From the NCBI RefSeq assembly GCF_023091745.1, contig NC_068922.1, positions 24,094,001-24,158,000 of the forward strand: DNA of 64,000 nucleotides, given 5' to 3'. The translations under genes and the position numbers were made by a program. Below are positions 22,785 through 34,767 of the stretch, piece by piece. The notes under the pieces were generated by a model, which saw nothing but the letters and a program-made list of their open reading frames with translations, was not told where the DNA came from and searched no databases. The DNA is from Budorcas taxicolor. Lineage: Eukaryota; Chordata; Mammalia; Artiodactyla; Bovidae. The stretch's first letter is position 1, and each line of letters starts with the position of its first letter.

Positions 22785-23731
22785 ATAGCCGTAGATATTG
22801 GCTTAATATTAGCTGTACATGTTCCTATTTTTAGTAGGAATAGGAAGAGCTACCTAAACATGGCAAGATGGTAGGCATCTGCTCAAGGTACGGGAAGAAC
22901 GTGCTCAGAGAACACTGCACTTGAAAACAATCAGTAAATTTAACATCCTTCAAATAGTTTTATGTTCCAAAGAAAATGAGTCAGAACCTCAAAACAGCAT
23001 AAGCAGAGCCCAACTTTTCTTTTTTTTTTTAAGTGTAACATTCATTATGATGGAGATAGATTGCATTCAACATCAGAGGAAACGTAGCTTTGGTTCTTCA
23101 CTAAATAAGGACATAAAATTGTCAGAATGAACTCCACTTTTCAAATATTTATCGAGCTCTTAGGATACACAAGAACATCAAGAGCAAAAATAACAGTCTC
23201 TGTTGGTAAGGACCTTGTCAAAGTGTACGTCAGGAGATGAGACAGTGGAAGAAGTTGTAAAGCAAGTGTCTCTCAGGTCTGCCATACTGGGCTGGGTGAT
23301 CTCCGCCAAGTTAATGTATTAGTTAAAATACTGGTTTAACTGCTTTCATAGAGATCAAAATACCAGTGGCTTGAATAAAATACATTACCATGTTTTTCTC
23401 TCTTACTTAAAAGCCCAGGCTGGTAGGTAGCTTCATGTGGTCATTGGAGGACTCGGGATTTGCCATGCCATAAGGTGTGGGCTTACCTGCATTGGAGAAG
23501 TTGACTCAACACTGCATCTGTGCTTCTGCCTGCTGGGAATGGGGGAAATGCAGGGCAGTGCAAGGTTTTCCTTTAAAAGGCAGGCCCTACCAGGTATACA
23601 CATCAATTCTAGTTACATCCCATTGGCCATTACAGAATCATTTGGCCATACTTCGCTGCAAGGGAAGCTGAGAACTGTAGTCTTTGGTTGGTTAGTCATA
23701 TCCTCACCTAAACTATGGAGGTTCTAGTATT
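22785..23731. other. Intergenic, nothing recognised
   Basis: No gene. Overlapping open frames near 23437-23727 (+) carry no recognisable domain. Confidence 0.4.
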
Positions 23732-23745
23732 AAAAGGAGAAAGAG

Positions 23746-23859
23746 GGAGTTCCCTGGTGGTCTAGTGGTTAGGACTTGGTGCTTTCACTGCTGTGTGCCT
23801 GGGTTCAATGTCTGGTCAGGGAACTATGATCCCATAAGCCATGTGGCACAGTCAAAAGT
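23746..23859 (+). mobile_element. CHR-type SINE with TSD
   Basis: GGGAGTTCCCTGGTGGTCTAG head. TSD AAAAGGAGAAAGA at 23732-23744 and 23860-23872. Confidence 0.9.
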
Positions 23860-23884
23860 AAAAGGAGAAAGAAAAACTGGATAT

Positions 23885-24015
23885 TGGGGAACAATTAGCA
23901 GACCCTGCCACCTTTAATCTGAGCTTCAGTTTCACCTTTGTGAAATACAGGCAACTGTATGGAATGATCAGTGTATAGAGAACACCTAGCCCAGCGCCTT
24001 GTGTATGCTCAGTAG
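23885..24015 (+). mobile_element. MIR SINE fragment
   Basis: GCTTCAGTTTCACCTTTGTG and ACACCTAGCCCAGCGCCTTG fit the middle and end of MIR. Confidence 0.55.
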
Positions 24016-24142
24016 TAACCCCAGGTCCTAAGCCTGTGAGTGTGTTTGATGTTGCAGCCTAGGTCCGATTCTGGTTTCATGGGATGGAAGAGTGTATCCA
24101 GGCTTCTAGCTAGGAAGGAAATGTCAGAAAATGGTGTTTAGG

Positions 24143-24342
24143 GACTTCCTTGGTGGCCCAGTGGTTAAGAATCTGTGCTTCCACTGCAGGGAGCAGGCAA
24201 ACCAAGATCTTGGCTTTTGGTCAAGGAACCAGGATCCTGCATTTGTTATTGTTGTTCAGTCACCAAGTCATAGTCAACTCTTTGCACCCCCGTGGAGTGC
24301 AGCGTGGCAGGTCCCACATGCTGTGCACCAAAAGAAAAAGAA
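24143..24342 (+). mobile_element. CHR-type SINE interrupted by a BovB/Bov-A scrap
   Basis: CHR head at 24143 (GGACTTCCTTGGTGGCCCAG) to GGATCCTGCA at about 24241, resuming at TCCCACATGCTGTGCACC near 24312. Between them, about 24244-24312, is a reverse BovB/Bov-A end piece (GTTCAGTCACCAAGTCATAG). Confidence 0.78.
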
Positions 24343-24344
24343 AA

Positions 24345-25085
24345 GAATGCTTTTGGAAAAGATGCTGGGCAGTGACAAATATGGCAAATGCTGTCTATAC
24401 TGTATGTGTGCTGTAGCTCATTTGATTTATGCACGATTATGACTATTAACTTATTCAACAATTTTGATTTTAAACAGGTGTGCTTTTTAAGTTGAAGCAC
24501 AGTTGAAGCACAATATTATATAACTTGCAGCTGTTCAATATAGTGATTCACAATTTTTAAACATGACACTCCATTTATAGTCAGAGAATACTGGCTCTAT
24601 TCGCCATGTTGCAGAATATATTCTTGTAGTTTATTTTGTACATAATAGTTTGTACCTCTTTATCCAAAAAAGGTGTGCTCTTAACAAAACTGTGGAGTTG
24701 ACAATGTGTTTAACTTTCCACTTACCCTCTTAGCATCATTTATTTCAATCACAGATTCTTTCTGCTTATTTTCCTGTGTTTCATCGAAGAAACTTAGACT
24801 CTTACCCAGTCATTCTGTGTGTGTGTGTGTGTGTGTGTGTAACTTTGGCTGGGTTGATAGAAGAAAGAACTCTCTTGAGGCCTCCAATTCTGTTATGTAT
24901 TTGGTTGCTCATATTTCTAATCCAACCCAGGTATTCTTACTCAAGCATTTGTATTGAAATGTTAGAAGAAATTGTATTTTGGGGGAAGGCTAGAATTTTA
25001 CATAATCCAGACACCTCATTTATGCTCTTTAATCTTTTTTTTTAAGCTGCTTTCAGATAATTTCCTATGGCATAAAATCATATAA
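24345..25085. other. Intergenic with (TG)n microsatellite
   Basis: A (TG)n run of about 12 units lies at 24815-24840. No gene otherwise. Confidence 0.6.
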
Positions 25086-25094
25086 TTTTAAGAT

Positions 25095-25240
25095 CAAAAG
25101 GAATCCCAGAGATCATTAAACCCTCATTTTATAGATGAAATAATGAAGGGCCAGAAAGAGGTAATGATTTGCTCCAAGTCATTTAGGTCTGAAGTTGAGA
25201 GTAGAATCCAGAGCTTCCAATTCTAGCTTCTATTAGTAAG
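25095..25240 (-). mobile_element. MIR-like remnant
   Basis: CTCATTTTATAGATGAAATAATGAAGG and GAGGTAATGATTTGCTCCAA follow the reverse MIR pattern in short blocks. Strongly diverged. Confidence 0.45.
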
Positions 25241-25747
25241 TAGTAAGATACCTACACCAAGTATCAGAGATCCTAGGTCTTTATGGATATAACAGAGGAA
25301 TGAGGGCTGTGGGAGACAATAGGAAAGCATATGAAAATAACTATTTTTCTCTTCGGTCAGAGTTGATAGCTGACCACACGTGTTATTTTGTCTAGGACAC
25401 TTCTGATTTACCCCTAATGTCTGGAATAATTATTAAGTTGAATCCCTTTCTCTCTCAAAAGTGTACTGGTTCAGAACATAAATTATAGGTTAGCTTACTG
25501 AATGAAAAATTTCTTTGTTCTTCAATGATTCCATTTGCTCAGCAAATGTGCTGATGTAAAAGAGTTGGCTTAAACTGTGGTACAAGGGTTAATCAGAGTA
25601 AAACTAAAGCCGTAATGCAGCAGTTTTCAAATTACAAATCACAGCCACTGGTGGGCCATGAAATGAATTTTGCATTATAATTCTTTAAAAGGAGGAATAG
25701 AACAGTACATAAAATAGAGTGCATATACTTAGTAAAGGTAAGTGGGG

Positions 25748-25899
25748 TTTTTTTCTTTTTTTTTTTTTGGTTTGTTTTTGTGGGAAGGGCAACTGCACCA
25801 CATCGGAAAAAAAGATTCTTACTCCCCCTAAGAGGGACTGAACCCTGGCCTAGCAGTGAAAGCGCTGAATCCTAACCACAGCACTGTTAGGGAACTCCT
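25748..25899 (-). mobile_element. CHR-type SINE
   Basis: Poly(T) tail then CTAAGAGGGACTGAACCCTG and GCACTGTTAGGGAACTCCTG head. Diverged. Confidence 0.72.
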
Positions 25900-25904
25900 G
25901 TCAA

Positions 25905-26545
25905 GCTATTTTTCAAAACGTGCTTTGGTTATACATACATACAGTAGTGTCCTGGTTCTCAATGTAAAATCTATTTCTTGTTGTAGTAAAAAAAAAAAAA
26001 GTGGGAAAGACATTACTTAGAGAAATCTAGGACTTAAAGTGCTCTACAAAAGAAGATACAAGCTCATAGAAGTTCTTACCACTTTGCAGTCAGCTACTAG
26101 ATGAATTGGCTGACACACTTTGAGACACAGTAAAGAATAAATATTAAAGTTTTCACTGAAATTCTAGAGTCAGAAGAAGCAACAATCACCTTAAAGTTCA
26201 TATTCTTTAGTTGTTTTAGTTGTCTTCATATTCCAGGGTGTAACTAAGCAGCTAACAGAAAGCAAATCCACCTGTTGCAAATACTATTTGGCACTTACAG
26301 AGAGCCTTTATCTGAGAACGCTATAAGATTTCTAAAAGACTCAAGGATAGCTGACATCAAAATGCTATTAGAGAAAAATGTAGAAGTATATTTTTAATAT
26401 GAAAGATATTTTGACATATCAAGTAAAATAGTATACTTTTTCTTCCTAGTCATCATGCCATAGATAGAGCATGGTGTCTATGGTATGACCTCATTTTTGT
26501 TGAAAATTGTGTGTGTGTGTATACTGTGTGTGTGTGTGTACGGTG
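25905..26545. other. Intergenic with (TG)n runs
   Basis: Two adjacent (TG)n runs at about 26508-26540; poly(A) at 25988-26000. No gene. Confidence 0.5.
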
Positions 26546-26549
26546 AATC

Positions 26550-26785
26550 AGGATTTGTCAGTCTTTGTACTATGGACATTTTGGGCCAGATAATTATTTG
26601 TTACAGGGGCTGTCCTATATTATAGAGTATTTAGATGCATTCTTGGCATCTACCCACTAGATGCAAGTAGCAGCACCACCACAACACATCCCTCCCCCAA
26701 TGCACACACACTGACCTTTCTAGTCGTGACAACCAAAAATATCTGCAGACCTTGTCAAGTCACCCTAGTTAAGAACCACAGATAT
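26550..26785 (-). mobile_element. MER20 DNA transposon (hAT-Charlie)
   Basis: ATGGACATTTTGGGCCAGAT, TACCCACTAGATGCAAGTAG and GACAACCAAAAATATCTGCA, with TTAAGAACCACAG at the far end, match MER20 in reverse. MER20 is a non-autonomous element shared by placental mammals; some human copies act as progesterone/cAMP-responsive elements in endometrial stroma. Confidence 0.72.
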
Positions 26786-26789
26786 AATT

Positions 26790-27432
26790 GACTAATGAGT
26801 TGTCTCTTCAGTGAATAGATTTTAAAAAATGTTTTCTCTTTTGTCTGTTTAAAGATTCTAATTTTCTATAATAAGCATGTATTATTTTCAAAATAAAACT
26901 CTCATAAAACTGTATTTATATTTTAAAAAACTTATTGGCTTCACAGCAGTTATTTTTATAACTTGGATGACTGAAACTCTTAAGCAGAAAAATGTTCCTG
27001 GAAAATCAAGTAAGAAGCTCAAATGTACAAATGCTGAGGTCAATTGTGAGTTCTTTAATTTTGTTTCTATTCATTCATCCACTCATTCAATCAAAAATGT
27101 CTACATATTAGCACCACTAATTACACTGAAAGTGTACATACGGTATAGAGCCAGGTTTTAGAAATGCAATAAGTGCTATTCCTGTGTCTCACAGGAAATT
27201 GAAGTCACAAAGTGTACTTTGTTAATACAATAATTTCCAAAACAAATCAGATTCAATGACATTCAAAACCTCCTCAGGTCGGTAAACCTTCTCATGAATT
27301 ACTTTCTAAAATATTTATAAGAAATTGTCCCTCACATAAAAGTGCAAATATAAGTGCAAAGATGCTCTCTGTGACACTGCAGGAAATTGCACTTTAAATT
27401 TTATACATTTGCATCACTGTATTTTTTTCAAT
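26790..27432. other. Intergenic, nothing recognised
   Basis: AT-rich. A 94-codon open frame at 26877-27161 (+) has no domain or homology I recognise. Confidence 0.4.
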
Positions 27433-27435
27433 ATA

Positions 27436-27812
27436 CATATACAATGGAATACTCCTCAGCCATAAAAAGAATGAAATAATGCACTTTGCAGTGACATGGA
27501 TGCAACTAGAGATTACCATACTAAGTGAAGTAAGTGAGAACGAGAAAGACAAATACCATATGATATCACTCATATGTAGAATCTAAAATATGGCACAAAT
27601 GAACCTACCTATTAAACAGAAACAGACTCACAGATGAAGAGAACAGATTGCCAAGGAGGAGGGTAGAGGAAAAAAGGACGGAATTTGAGATTACCAGATG
27701 TAAACTATGATATATAGGATGGATAAACAAGGTCCTACTGTACAGCACAGGAAACTGTGTTCAATACCCTGTGACAAACCATAACGGAAAAGAACATTAA
27801 AAAAAAGAATGC
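27436..27812 (+). mobile_element. L1 3' end (ORF2 end plus 3' UTR)
   Basis: TACAATGGAATACTCCTCAG, CTAAGTGAAGTAAGTGAGAA and GTCCTACTGTACAGCACAGG mark the last part of L1 in forward orientation, ending in an A-rich tail at about 27798-27808. Confidence 0.85.
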
Positions 27813-27820
27813 AATAAGTT

Positions 27821-28479
27821 CAGTCACTCAGTTGTGTCCAACTCTTTGCGACCCCATGAACTGCAGCACACAAGGCCGCCCTGTCCATCACCAACTCCCG
27901 GAGCCTACCCAAACTCATGTCCATTGAGTCGGTGATGCTATCCAGCCATCTCATCCTCTGTCATCCCCTTCTCCTTCTGCCTTCAATCTTTCCCAGCATC
28001 AGGGTCTTTTCAAATGAGTCACGTCTTCCCATCAGGTGGCCAAAGTATGAGAGTTTCAGCTTCAACATTAGTCCTTCCAATGAATTCAGGACTGATTTCC
28101 TTTAAGATGGACTGGTTGGATCTCCTTACAGTCCAAGGGACTCTCAAGAGTCTTCTCCAACACCACAGTTCAAAAGCATCAATTCTTCGGTGCTCAACTT
28201 TCTTTATAGTCCAACTCTCACATCCTTACATGACTACTGGAAAAACAATAGCTTTGACTAGATGGACCTTTGTTGGTAAATTAATGTCTCTGCTTTTTAA
28301 TATGCTGTCTAGGTTAGTCATAACTTTCCTTCCAAGGAGTAAGCATCTTTTAATTTCATGGTTGCAATCACCATCTGCAGTGATTTTGGAGCCAAAAAAA
28401 ATAAAGCCAGCCACTGTTTCCCCATCTATTTGCCATGAAGTGATGGGACCGGATGCCATGATCTTAGTTTTCTGAAAGT
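27821..28479 (-). mobile_element. BovB LINE fragment with TSD
   Basis: TSD AATAAGTT at 27813-27820 and 28480-28487. The minus strand encodes BovB C-terminal text including SWQIDGETV and LPTKVHLVKAIVFPV, with a frame broken in several places. Inserted just behind the L1 A-tail. Confidence 0.92.
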
Positions 28480-28489
28480 AATAAGTTAA

Positions 28490-28920
28490 AGCACAATAAA
28501 ACTTGATTTTGAAGTAACTTCATTTCTACTCTCCATAGTTTCCTTTTCTTAAATCTTGGCAAAATAGTTACATAACGGCTGGGCATTTTTACAACTGACC
28601 TCTTAGTCATTAAGGGTGTGTCGCTCAGCCTGGCCTTGTACCCATATAGAGGGAGAGCAGTGTAAAAAGGTACCTCCCTTCTCCCTATTCATCTCCAGAG
28701 GGGTAAGCCACACTATCATGTTCATTTGCTTATAGCTGTTTAACTACTAAGTAAACACTGAAGACTGGATATTGAAAATGTTGGCACACATCCAGCCTAC
28801 TGAGTTGAAATAGAACCACCCTTGGCAACAGATTACTGCATACACTACATTGTTATTTCACGTTGGTGTGTGTGTGGTGTCTTGTTTTCCCTACTTTATG
28901 TTAAGCCCTTTATAAGCAGG
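28490..28920. other. Intergenic, nothing recognised
   Basis: No gene. Short (TG)n at about 28866-28876. Confidence 0.45.
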
Positions 28921-28923
28921 GGC

Positions 28924-29240
28924 TGTCTTAATCCGTTGGGGCCGCTCTAAAAAAATACCACAGACTGGGTAGCTTATAAACAACAGAAATTGATTTCTCA
29001 CGGTTCTGGAGGCTGGACGCCTGGGGGGCCTTTTCTGGGTGGCAGGTATCTTGTTTTGTCCTCACAAGGTGAGAGGGGTTAGGGAATTCTGGAGCTTCTT
29101 TTATAAACACTTATCCCATTCCTGGGGGCTCTACCCACGTGATTTAAGCATTTTCCAAGTCCCCACTTCCTGATACCATTGTCTTTGCAGGGATTTTCAT
29201 GTGTGAATTCTGGAGGAACACAAACACTCAAATCATATCA
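28924..29240 (-). mobile_element. ERVL-MaLR solo LTR (MST/MLT1-like)
   Basis: TGTCTTAATCCGTTGGGGC, GGGTAGCTTATAAACAACAG and TTTCTCACGGTTCTGGAGGC match the reverse of a mammalian apparent LTR retrotransposon LTR, running TG...CA over about 317 bp. No internal region flanks it, so it is a solo LTR. Non-coding. Confidence 0.8.
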
Positions 29241-30190
29241 TGAGTCACAGGCTTTGTTTCTCTTTCTGCAACTAGCAGGCCTAGTTATGATTTGTAGATC
29301 TGATCATTATACTAGTTAAGGCAACCAGAAGCAGGGAACAGAGCATGGAACAAACTGCTTTGGGTCTAATCAACTGTTCCCTAACATAATGCCAAATCTG
29401 ATGAAGGGAATTCAGGGAAACCTAGGGTTTTGGGCTTCTCCCCTTCATGCTGGAATGATTCAAAACTGTGTATACAAACTGATTATTCTGACTAAATGAC
29501 ATGATCTGAACCTCCATGAAAATGACAGCTCTTTCTTTCCCTTCTCTCAATAGTCCCCTGAATTCACAAGAAGAAAAATGCCACTGCACGGGTAGAGAGT
29601 TGAACCATATTCTAATCACCAAGCAAACTGTGGGCTATTTATCAAAATGACCTGCACCTTTTCCAAGCCTAAATTTAGGAGTCAATGATTATATATACTT
29701 GCCCATTTTCACTCCATTCTTAGTCCTAACTTTTTCTCCTTCAAAAAGCAAAAGCCTCTGATTACCTGATCTAATTATCATATATAGATTTATATTTCCT
29801 GGAGTTATAATATTTTTAGATAATAGGATTTTCAGCAACTAATAAATATTTCAGAACAGCCATAAAGTTTCAATAATTGAGACGAACTTTCACTTTCGCT
29901 TAGAAATTTCACTTCCACACTGTGACATATCAGCAGCGGGAAATGTGCTAAAGAAAGAAAATATTGTGGTGTTTGCATGAAGTTGTGTCCTTTATTTATT
30001 TATTTGCTAACTTTAAACAGCATGAATATATATCAGCCCACGCAATGCTTTCCAAGATGCTTGCCTTTTACTGCTTATGTTCCATTTTCACTTGACAATA
30101 TTCAGAAAATATTTAGTGAGAGCCTGCTGTATCTCAGGCAGTTTTCAGAATCTTTTCCACAACATACTATACATTTTATGTTTGACTGGT
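29241..30190. other. Intergenic, nothing recognised
   Basis: AT-rich, no gene or named repeat. Confidence 0.45.
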
Positions 30191-30205
30191 CCTATATATG
30201 GTTAA

Positions 30206-30425
30206 GGGCTTCTCAGATAGTGCTAGTGGTAAAGAACATGCCTGCCAGTGCAGGAGACATAAGAGATATGGCCTCGATCCCTTGGTCGGAAAGATCCCCT
30301 GGAGGAGGGCGTGGCAACCCACTCCAGTATTATTACCTGGAGAATCCCACGGACAGAGGAGCCTGGCAGACTGCATTCTGTAGGGTCACAAAGAGTCGGA
30401 CACAACTGAAGCGACTCAGCATACA
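30206..30425 (+). mobile_element. Bov-tA SINE with 13-bp TSD
   Basis: Perfect TSD TATATATGGTTAA at 30193-30205 and 30426-30438. Head GGGCTTCTCAGATAGTGCTA. Confidence 0.94.
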
Positions 30426-30439
30426 TATATATGGTTAAA

Positions 30440-30676
30440 CTGGGGCATATTCCTATATGTTTTATGCAATATTAATGTTCATTAAGCATTTAATAAACAG
30501 AATGTAAAATTATTTTTTATATAATGATGACATAAAAAGCTTAAAAATCAAATTATAAATTCAAGTAGCGTTTCACTAGCCCAGCTTGTCAAATATCCCT
30601 TTCACTTGGTCATATATGATTTGGTTTCAGTAAGTTTTAACTCCTTACATCATATAACAATTACCCTTAAGTGCTA
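30440..30676. other. Short intergenic gap
   Basis: AT-rich, nothing recognised. Confidence 0.4.
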
Positions 30677-30679
30677 TAT

Positions 30680-31178
30680 TGAAAAGCAGAGATACTACTT
30701 TGCCAACAAAGGTCCGTCTAGTCAAGGCTGTGGTTTCTCCAGTGGTCATGTAAGGATGTGAGAGTTGGACTGTGAAGAAAGCTGAGTGCCGAAGAATTGA
30801 TGCTTTTGAACTGTGGTGTTGGAGAAGTCTCTTGAGAGTCCCTTGGACTGCAAGGAGATCCAACTAGTCTATTCTGAAGATCAGCCCTGGGTGTTCTTTG
30901 GAAGGAATGATGCTAAAGCTGAAACTCCAATACTTTGGCCACCTGATGCGAAGAGTTGACTCATTGGAAAAGACTCCGATGCTGGGAGGGATTGGGAGCA
31001 GGGAGAGAAGAGGACGACAGGGGATGAGATGGCTGGATGGCATCACTGACTCGATGCACATGAGTTTGGGTGAACTCCGGGAGTTGGTGATAGACAGGGA
31101 GGCCTGGCGTGCTGTGATTCGTAGCGTCGCAGAGTCAGACACAACTGAGCGACTGAACTGGAAATGGACTGGACTGTG
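30680..31178 (+). mobile_element. BovB LINE 3' fragment, forward
   Basis: Begins AAAAGCAGAGATACTACTTT and ends CACAACTGAGCGACTGAACT. A forward frame encodes BovB C-terminal text (LKLQYFGHLMRRVDSLEKT). It faces the BovB at 31579-33336, so the pair forms an inverted repeat. Confidence 0.92.
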
Positions 31179-31578
31179 CATTTGCCAGAAAAATCATTAA
31201 GATATATAAAATGTCCATGATTTATGAAATAATGTAACAAAGTAAGTGTTGTTGCTGGTGAGACATTTATAAAATCTTTTTATATCAAGCACTTAGCACA
31301 GTACCTAGCTCATAGTAGGTTTGTTTTTTATTTTTTAAACAGCTTCATTTAGATGTAATTTACATGCCCTAAAATTGATCCTTTAAAAATGTTTAGTGGT
31401 TTCTAGTGCACACAGAGTTGTGCAATCACCACCATAATCTAATTTAAAACATTTTCATCACTCCAAAAAGAAATCTGTTCCTACTGGTAGTGATTCCCTG
31501 TTGCCCCTTCTCCCTAGTCTCTGGCAACCACTAATCTATTTTCTGTTTCTATAGATTTACCTATTTTGGACATTTCAT

Positions 31579-33336
31579 TGTTGTTGTTGTTCAGTTGCTC
31601 AGTCGCATCCAACTCTTTGTGACCTTATGAACTGCAGCACGCCAGGCTTCCCTGTCCTTCACCAACTCCCGGAGCTTGCTCAAACTCATGACATCAAGGC
31701 TGTAATGCCATCCCTCCATCTTATACTCAGTTGTCCCCTTCTGCTCCTACCTTCAATCTTTCCCAGCATCAGGGTCTTTTCTAATGAGTAAGATCTTTGC
31801 ATCAGGTGGCCAGAGTCTATTGAAGCTTCAGCTTCAGCATCAATCCTTTCAATGAATATTTAGGATTGACTGGTTTGATCTCCTTTCAGTCCAAGGGACT
31901 CTCAAGAGACTTCTCCAACACCACAGTTCAAAAGCATCAATTCTTCAGTGCTCAGTCTTCTTTATGGTCCAACTCTCACATCCATACATGACCACTGGAA
32001 AAACTATAGCTTTGACTAGATGGACATTTGTTGGCAAAATAATGTCTCTGCTTTTTAATATGCTGTCTAGGTTGGTCATAGCTTTTCTTCCACGGAGCAA
32101 ACACCTTTTAATTTCATGGCTGCAGTCACCATCTGCAGTGATTTTGGAGCCCAGGAAAAAGAAGTATGTCACTGTTTCCATTGTTTCCCCATCTATTTGC
32201 CATGAAACCTGGGTTCAATCCCTGGGTTGGGAAGATCTCATGGAGAAGGAAATGGCTACCTACTCCAGTATTCCTGCCTGGAAAATGCCAGGGACAGAGG
32301 AGCCTGGTGGGCTGCAGTCCATGGGGTAGGAAAGAGTCGGGCACAACTGAGTGCATAACACTTCACTTCACTTCACTTCACATTTGCCATGAAGTGATGG
32401 GACTGGATGCCATGATCTTTGTTTTTTGAATGTTGAGTTTTATGCCAGTTTTTTCACTCTCCTCCTTCACTTTCATCAAGAGGTTCTTTAGTTCCTCTTT
32501 GCTTTCTGCCATAAGGATGGTGTCGTATGCATATCTGAGGTTATAGGTATTACTCCCAGAAATCTTGATTCTATTTCGTGCTTCATCCAGACTGGCATTT
32601 AGCATTATGTATTCTGCATGTAAGTTAAATAAGCAGGGCAACAAATTACAGCCTTGAAGTACTCCTCTCCCAATTTTAAACCAGTTCATTGTTCCATGTC
32701 CAGTTCTAACTGTTCCTTCTTGACCTGCATACAGGTTCCTCAGGAGGCAGGTAAAGTGGTCTGGAATTCCCACCTAAGAATTTTCCAGTTTGGTGTGATC
32801 CACACAGTCAAAGGCTTTAGTGCAGTCAATGAAGCAGAAGTAGATGTTTTTTCTGGAATTTTCTTGCTTTTTCTATGATCCAACGGATGTTGGCAATTTG
32901 ACCTCTGGTTCCTCTGCCTTTTCTAAATCCAGCTTGAACATCTGGAAGTTCTCAGGTCATGTACTGTTGAAGTCTAGCTTGGAGAATTTCACACATTACT
33001 TTACTAGCTTGTAAGATGCGTGCAATTGTGCAGTAGTTTGAGCATTCTTTGGCATTGCCTTTCTTTGGGGTTGGAATGAAAACTGACCTTTTCCGGTCCT
33101 GTGGCCACCGCTGAGTTTTCCAAATTTGTTGGCAAATTGAGTGCAGCACTTTCACAGCATCATCTTTTAGGATTAGCTCAGCTGGAATTCCATCACCTCC
33201 ACTAGCTTTGTTCATAGTGATGCTTCCTAAGGCCCTCTTGACTTTGCATTCCAGGATGTGTGGCTCTAGGTGAGGGATAACACCATCATGGTTATCCAGG
33301 TCATTAAGATCTTTTTTGTATAGTTCTTCTGTGAGT
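31579..33336 (-). mobile_element. BovB LINE, 5'-truncated, inside L1
   Basis: TSD ATTTCAT at 31572-31578 and 33337-33343. Carries most of the reverse transcriptase and C-terminal region on the minus strand. The RT text includes ASGGDGIPAELI and TPKKGNAKECSNY. Frame breaks and a SINE inserted at 32207-32381 inactivate it. Without that SINE it is about 1.6 kb, against roughly 3.2 kb for a full element. Confidence 0.93.
32207..32381 (+). mobile_element. 5'-truncated Bov-tA SINE inside BovB
   Basis: Perfect 12-bp TSD ATTTGCCATGAA at 32195-32206 and 32382-32393. The element starts at the B-box text ACCTGGGTTCAATCCCTGGG, so the A-box is missing, and ends with (ACTTC)n repeats. Confidence 0.94.
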
Positions 33337-33719
33337 ATTTCATACAAAAGGAATTATACAATATGTGGCCTTTCATGTCTGGTTTCTTTCATTTATAATG
33401 TTTTCAAGGTTTACCAATGTTGCAGCATGGATCAGTACTTCATTCTCTTTATGGCTGTATAGTATTTCAATGTGTGGATATACCTATACATTAGTTGATG
33501 GAAACTGGGTTGTTTCTACTTTTTGGCCATTATGAATGATGTTACTATGAACATTGACATATATGTTTTTGTGTGGATATAACATTTTTTATTTCCCGTG
33601 GTTATATACCCAACAGTGTAATTATCAGATCATATGGTAACTCTATGTGTAACGTTCTGAGGATTGCCAAGTTGCTTTTCAAAATGCTTTCAAAGTTATA
33701 TTTTAAAATTCTACAAGCA

Positions 33720-33836
33720 GGACTTGCCTGGCAATCCAGTGGTTAAGACTCCCTGCCTCCAATGCAGAGGGCATGCGTCTAATAACCTGATCAGGGAATT
33801 AAGATCCCACATGTGGCGTGGCCAAAAAGAAAAATG
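33720..33836 (+). mobile_element. CHR-type SINE inside L1, with TSD
   Basis: Perfect 11-bp TSD TTCTACAAGCA at 33709-33719 and 33837-33847. Confidence 0.92.
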
Positions 33837-34536
33837 TTCTACAAGCAATGGATAGGATTCTAATTTCTCCACATCTTTCACCAGTGCTTTCACCAGTCTG
33901 TCATTTTTTTCATTACAGCTGTCTTAGTGGGTATTTGGTAGACTTCACTATGGGTTTTGATTTGCATTTTCTTGATGACGAATGATATTGAGTATATTTT
34001 CATACATTATAGGCTGCTTGTATATCTTCCTTGGAGAAATATGTATACAAATTCTGTGTCCATTCAAAAGTTGAGTTGTCTTTCTACTGTTGAATTATAT
34101 AAGACTTCTTAACACATTCTTTATGTATTTCAAAGTCCCTTATCAGATATACGCCTTGTAAATACAGTTTCCCATTCTTCAGTTTGTCTTTTCACTTTCT
34201 ATATGGTGTCCTTTGAAGCACATAGTTTTTAGTTTTGATGAAGTTCAACTTACCATTTTCTTCTTTGGCTGTTTTTGTTGGTGTCACAACTAAGAAACCA
34301 TTGCTTAATCCACAGTCACTGAGATTTCTGCCTCAAATTCCTTGAAATTGATAGTTGTAGCTTCTACTTTTGATCTGCTTTAAGTGAACTTTTGTTTATG
34401 TTAAGGGGTCCAACTTCATTCTTTTGTATGTAGATAGCCAGTTGTCCTAGCACCATTTGTTGAAAAAGCTATTCTTTCTCCCATTGAATTGTCTTGGCAC
34501 CCAGTCAAAGAGAATTGATCATATACATATGGCCTT

Positions 34537-34767
34537 TTTAAGGGCTTCCCAGGTGGCACTATTAGTAAAAAACCAGCCTGCCAATGAAAGAGACTTAAGA
34601 GACGTGGGTTCAGTCCCTGGGTTGGGAAGATCCCTTGGAGAAGGAAATGGCAACCCACTCCAGTAATCTTGCCGAGAGAATCAAATGGACAGAGGAATCT
34701 GGCAAGCTAAAGTCCATAGGGTCACAGAGCCGGACATGATTGAAGCAACTTAACATGCACATGCATG
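34537..34767 (+). mobile_element. Bov-tA SINE inside L1, with TSD
   Basis: TSD CATATGGCCTT at 34526-34536 against CATATGACCTT at 34768-34778, one mismatch. Head AGGGCTTCCCAGGTGGCACT. Confidence 0.92.
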
